A stretch of DNA of 56,166 bases, from NCBI GenBank assembly GCA_038247115.1, contig JBBRVG010000015.1, positions 1 to 56,166 on the forward strand. Direction: 5' to 3'. The position numbers and the translations under genes are program-made. The notes under the pieces were generated by a model, which was given only the letters and a program-made list of their open reading frames with translations, was not told the origin of the DNA and did not search any database. The stretch's first letter is position 1, and each line of letters opens with the position of its first letter. Shown in pieces: positions 53,572 to 56,166 of this stretch. Source of the DNA: Pseudaeromonas sp038247115 (lineage in GTDB: Bacteria > Pseudomonadota > Gammaproteobacteria > Enterobacterales > Aeromonadaceae).

Positions 53572-53781
53572 GAACCGAAGTGGTGGCCACAGAGTCCATG
53601 ACTCACGCGCAGCCAGCAGGGATCCCCTCCTCTGCTGGCTCGGCCCCCCACGGCCCCGCCCTGTGGCCATGGCGCAGGCGAGCGAATGCAAGGGCACTAG
53701 GAAATTTCGTCGCCCCTCTAGCCGCTCCGCGTCGCGCTCCGTACAATCTCGCCACTTTGCTTCCGCTGGATATGCTTGCCC

Positions 53782-54414
53782 ATGGATACCACCCTGATTG
53801 ACCAGCTGGTTTACTATTTTGATCTCTTCGGGACCGCCGTATTTGCCTTCTCCGGAGTCCTGGTCGCCGGTCGCCTGCGGATGGACGCCATTGGCGTCAT
53901 AGTGCTGGCCGCCGTTACGGCAGTCGGTGGCGGTACCATCCGCGATCTGCTGATTGGCGCCCGACCCATCTTCTGGATCCAGGACACCACCTATCTGTGG
54001 GTTATTCTGGGGACGGCAGCATTTGGTATGTGGCTGGCACGAGTGCCGCGCCGCCTGCCCTGGTATGTGTTGCCGGTGGCGGATGCCTTCGGACTGGCGC
54101 TGTTTGTGGTCATAGGCGCGAAAAAAGCGCTGCTATTCGGCACCTCGGGCATGGTGGCCGTAGTGATGGGGGTCATCACCGGGGTTGCCGGGGGCTTGAT
54201 CCGCGATGTGCTGGCCCGGGAAATTCCCATGGTCCTGCAAAAAGAGATCTACGCCACCGCCTGTATCTTCGGCGGAGTGCTCTATACCGTCTCCCTGTCC
54301 CTGGAGCTGGCCCATATTCCGGCCATGTTGATCAGCATGCTGGGCGTGCTGCTGGTGCGTATCACCGCCATCTTCCGCCATCTCTCCTTGCCCTCGTTCG
54401 CCCTGCGCGACTGA
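53782..54414 (+). CDS. TRIC/UPF0126 (YicG-like) membrane protein
   Basis: 210 residues with seven hydrophobic helices in two similar halves: FAFSGVLVAGRLRMDAIG and FGLALFVVIGAKKAL. The GGGTIRDLL and GGLIRDVLA repeats are the marks of the bacterial trimeric intracellular cation channel family. E. coli YicG is the nearest named relative. The ATG at 53782 is preferred over a TTG two codons earlier. A 210-bp gap before it has no gene. Confidence 0.87.
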   Translation: MDTTLIDQLVYYFDLFGTAVFAFSGVLVAGRLRMDAIGVIVLAAVTAVGGGTIRDLLIGARPIFWIQDTTYLWVILGTAAFGMWLARVPRRLPWYVLPVADAFGLALFVVIGAKKALLFGTSGMVAVVMGVITGVAGGLIRDVLAREIPMVLQKEIYATACIFGGVLYTVSLSLELAHIPAMLISMLGVLLVRITAIFRHLSLPSFALRD

Positions 54415-54487
54415 TTTGCCGGTCTGCGGTTTTCTAAGGCCCCAGACCCGGCCTATACTGGCTTCCCCTCGTCATGGAGAAGCCATT

Positions 54488-55315
54488 GTGCCTCGTTTTG
54501 TCCTCATCACCGGTTGTTCCAGCGGCATCGGTTATCACGCCGCCCAGCGCCTGCAACAAGAAGGCTTCAGCGTCATCGCCTCGGCCCGTCACCCCGATGC
54601 GGTGGCGCGTCTGCAGGCCGAAGGGCTCACCGCCATCCAGCTGGATTTGGCAGATACCGCCTCCATCCATACGGCCGTGGCACAAACTCTGGAACTCTGT
54701 GGCGGCCGCCTCTATGGACTGTTCAATAATGGCGCTTATGGCCAGCCCGGAGCGCTGGAAGATCTGCCCACCCATGCCCTGCGCGCCCAGTTCGAGAGTA
54801 ATTTTTTTGGCTGGCATGAACTCACCCGCTTGCTGTTGCCAACCATGCTGGCCGCCAACGAGGGGCGCATCATCCAGAACAGTTCGGTACTCGGCCTGGT
54901 GGCGATGAAATATCGCGGTGCCTATAACGCCAGCAAATTTGCTCTCGAAGGCTATACCGATACCTTGCGCCTGGAATTGCGGGGTACCGGGGTGCAGATC
55001 AGCCTCATAGAGCCTGGACCCATCGCCAGCCAATTCCGCGCCAATGCCCTGGCAGCATTGCGGCAGCACATAGACCTGGAACACAGCCGCCATACTCCCG
55101 TCTACCAGGAGACCCTGAGTCGCCTGGAAAAAGTAGTGCCCGGCAACCGATTCACCCTGCTGCCGGAAGCCTGTATGCCGCCACTCCTCCATGCGCTGAA
55201 CGCCCGCAGCGCCCGCCCGCGCTATCAGGTGACGACACCGAGTAAGTGGATGAATCTGCTACGCGGCTGGCTGCCGACCCGGCTGCTGGATGCCCTGGTC
55301 TCCAAATCGGCCTGA
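54488..55315 (+). CDS. short-chain dehydrogenase, YbbO-like
   Basis: 275 residues of the classical SDR family, similar to E. coli YbbO, an NADP-dependent aldehyde reductase. The nucleotide site is FVLITGCSSGIG, the structural motif is NNGAYG (NNAG in most), the catalytic serine is in QNSSVLG and Tyr/Lys in YRGAYNASKFA, then SLIEPGPIAS. The start is a GTG at 54488, since GGAGA (54476-54480) is seven bases upstream. The in-frame TTG or ATG at 54416 is unlikely. It lies 73 bp after the TRIC gene on the same strand. Confidence 0.87.
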   Translation: MPRFVLITGCSSGIGYHAAQRLQQEGFSVIASARHPDAVARLQAEGLTAIQLDLADTASIHTAVAQTLELCGGRLYGLFNNGAYGQPGALEDLPTHALRAQFESNFFGWHELTRLLLPTMLAANEGRIIQNSSVLGLVAMKYRGAYNASKFALEGYTDTLRLELRGTGVQISLIEPGPIASQFRANALAALRQHIDLEHSRHTPVYQETLSRLEKVVPGNRFTLLPEACMPPLLHALNARSARPRYQVTTPSKWMNLLRGWLPTRLLDALVSKSA

Positions 55316-55361
55316 AGTGTCATCTCAAGATAGATGGTTGTTCGTCTGGGGAAACGCCACT

Positions 55362-55393
55362 AACACTACGGGCCCCGCAGGGCCCGTAGTGTT
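55362..55393. terminator. bidirectional hairpin between the SDR and DUF1904 genes
   Basis: AACACTACGGGCCC - cgca - GGGCCCGTAGTGTT is a perfect 14-bp stem between convergent genes. The flanking T- and A-runs are short. Confidence 0.75.
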
Positions 55394-55411
55394 GACAATA
55401 AATCGCAGCGC

Positions 55412-55747
55412 TTAACCGTAGTGCTGACCATTGTCGTAATAGGCGGTACGCGTCAGGGGCAGCACGATCACAGCCACATCCTGCTCAGCACCCAGCTCGG
55501 CCTTCACAGCCCGGGTGATAAGCGTGGCGGCCTGATCCTGCACCACCTGCCCACGATCGAACCACATCAGCTCGACGAAGGGATACCCCGGCACCGTCTG
55601 GCCGGCGATAATAAATTCGCTGGCGACCAGCTCCAGAGTAAAGTGCGCCACAGGCGCGCCGGTCAGGGCGGAGAGATCTTGCACCAGTTGGCCACTCAAG
55701 CGCGCCAGAGGATCACGCGCTATGCCACGAAAACGTAAGTGAGGCAT
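55412..55747 (-). CDS. DUF1904 family protein
   Basis: 111 residues of the small tautomerase-like DUF1904 family: MPHLRFRGIARDPLA start, LTGAPVAHFTLELVASEFI, FVELMWFDRGQVVQDQAA and DVAVIVLPLTRTAYYDNGQHYG. The function is unproven. The fold is related to 4-oxalocrotonate tautomerases, where Pro2 is catalytic, and Pro2 is present here. The start at 55747 has GGGA about seven bases upstream. An in-frame ATG at 55759 would add four residues. Confidence 0.8.
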   Translation of the reverse strand: MPHLRFRGIARDPLARLSGQLVQDLSALTGAPVAHFTLELVASEFIIAGQTVPGYPFVELMWFDRGQVVQDQAATLITRAVKAELGAEQDVAVIVLPLTRTAYYDNGQHYG

Positions 55748-55838
55748 ACTATTTCCCATGTTGGATAAGCATCCGACCACTGGTCCACTCTGGACCAGCA
55801 GCCACATCAAGGTCCCCATCATAAGGCGCTCACGCAGA

Positions 55839-56166
55839 TGAAAAAAGGCAACACCACAAAAAGCTGGCAAGCGGGTCTCTGCTCCCTGTTGCTGTTACCC
55901 GTCATGGCTCTGGCCGAACCCGGTTTCTGGCACGCCAGCAAAGAGGGCCGCAACCTGTGGATCCTGGGATCCATCCATGTCGGGCAAGATAGCTTCTACC
56001 CCTTGCCCAAGCCGATTGAAGCCGCCTGGCAACAAGCCGACGTGCTGATCGTCGAAGCCGACTTGCGCGCCATCAGTGAGCAGGATCAGCAGCAGATCAT
56101 CGAGCTCAGTCAGCTGCCTGCGGGCGACAAACTGGCCAATCATCTGAGCCCAGCCCTGTATCAGCA
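55839..56166 (+). CDS. TraB/GumN-family protein (5' part)
   Basis: 109 residues are visible before the window ends. A signal peptide (about residues 1-28, cleaved near ALA-EP) is followed by FWHASKEGRNLWILGSIHVG, YPLPKPIEAAWQQADVLIVE, the conserved N-terminal block of the TraB/GumN/YbaP family (GTxH-type metal site, here GSIH). These are probable metal-dependent peptidases of unknown substrate in the periplasm. The gene is divergent from the DUF1904 gene with a 91-bp gap. Confidence 0.82.

Overview
This window looks like chromosome of an Aeromonadaceae gammaproteobacterium, most likely Aeromonas. That is inferred from proteins close to but distinct from E. coli (ArcA, ArcB, MetN, RfaH, GltB), from the E. 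coli-like order arcB / yhcC / gltB / gltD interrupted by extra genes, from the generally GC-rich coding sequence, and from dispersed palindromic intergenic repeats. No rRNA, tRNA, CRISPR array, integrase or intact insertion sequence was recognised.

Layout. 1-4.6 kb: the 3' end of a probable outer-membrane beta-barrel gene, arcA, the methionine uptake operon metNIQ behind a MetJ-like operator, and rfaH. 4.6-13.4 kb: dgt, arcB, glgC and yhcC on the minus strand, then a chemoreceptor with a C-terminal hemerythrin domain. 13.9-19.8 kb: a first glutamate synthase operon, gltBD. 20-28.9 kb: a DUF202 protein, a GGDEF sensor, a LacI-family regulator, a lipoprotein alpha-amylase, an acyltransferase, and a thiopurine methyltransferase relative with a low-complexity insertion. 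Copies of one LacI-type operator lie before glgC, the amylase and the acyltransferase. 29-31.5 kb: a CNNM/CBS transporter gene between two direct copies of a hairpin-rich repeat.

31.5-38.5 kb is the accessory island and the most interesting part. An AT-rich AAA ATPase + DUF4435 pair (a PARIS-like anti-phage system) is preceded by a JUMPstart/ops element, the recruitment signal for the antiterminator RfaH, which is encoded at 4.1 kb in the same window. Downstream on the same strand come a DUF2971 gene, a cold-shock-domain membrane protein with a zinc ribbon, a coiled-coil zinc-ribbon protein, a lipoprotein and a NADAR-domain gene. Inverted copies of the 142-bp repeat bracket the island. Its hairpin keeps its base pairing while its sequence changes between copies.

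38.5-56.2 kb is core genome: ldhA, an ABM-domain protein, a second divergent gltBD operon with an attenuator-like terminator in its leader, a CSS/EAL phosphodiesterase, mtnN - cobD-like - btuF, a dCache chemoreceptor, a TRIC-type channel, a YbbO-like reductase, a DUF1904 protein and the start of a TraB/GumN gene. Functions are inferred from recognised families. Only motifs, spacing and repeats were read directly.
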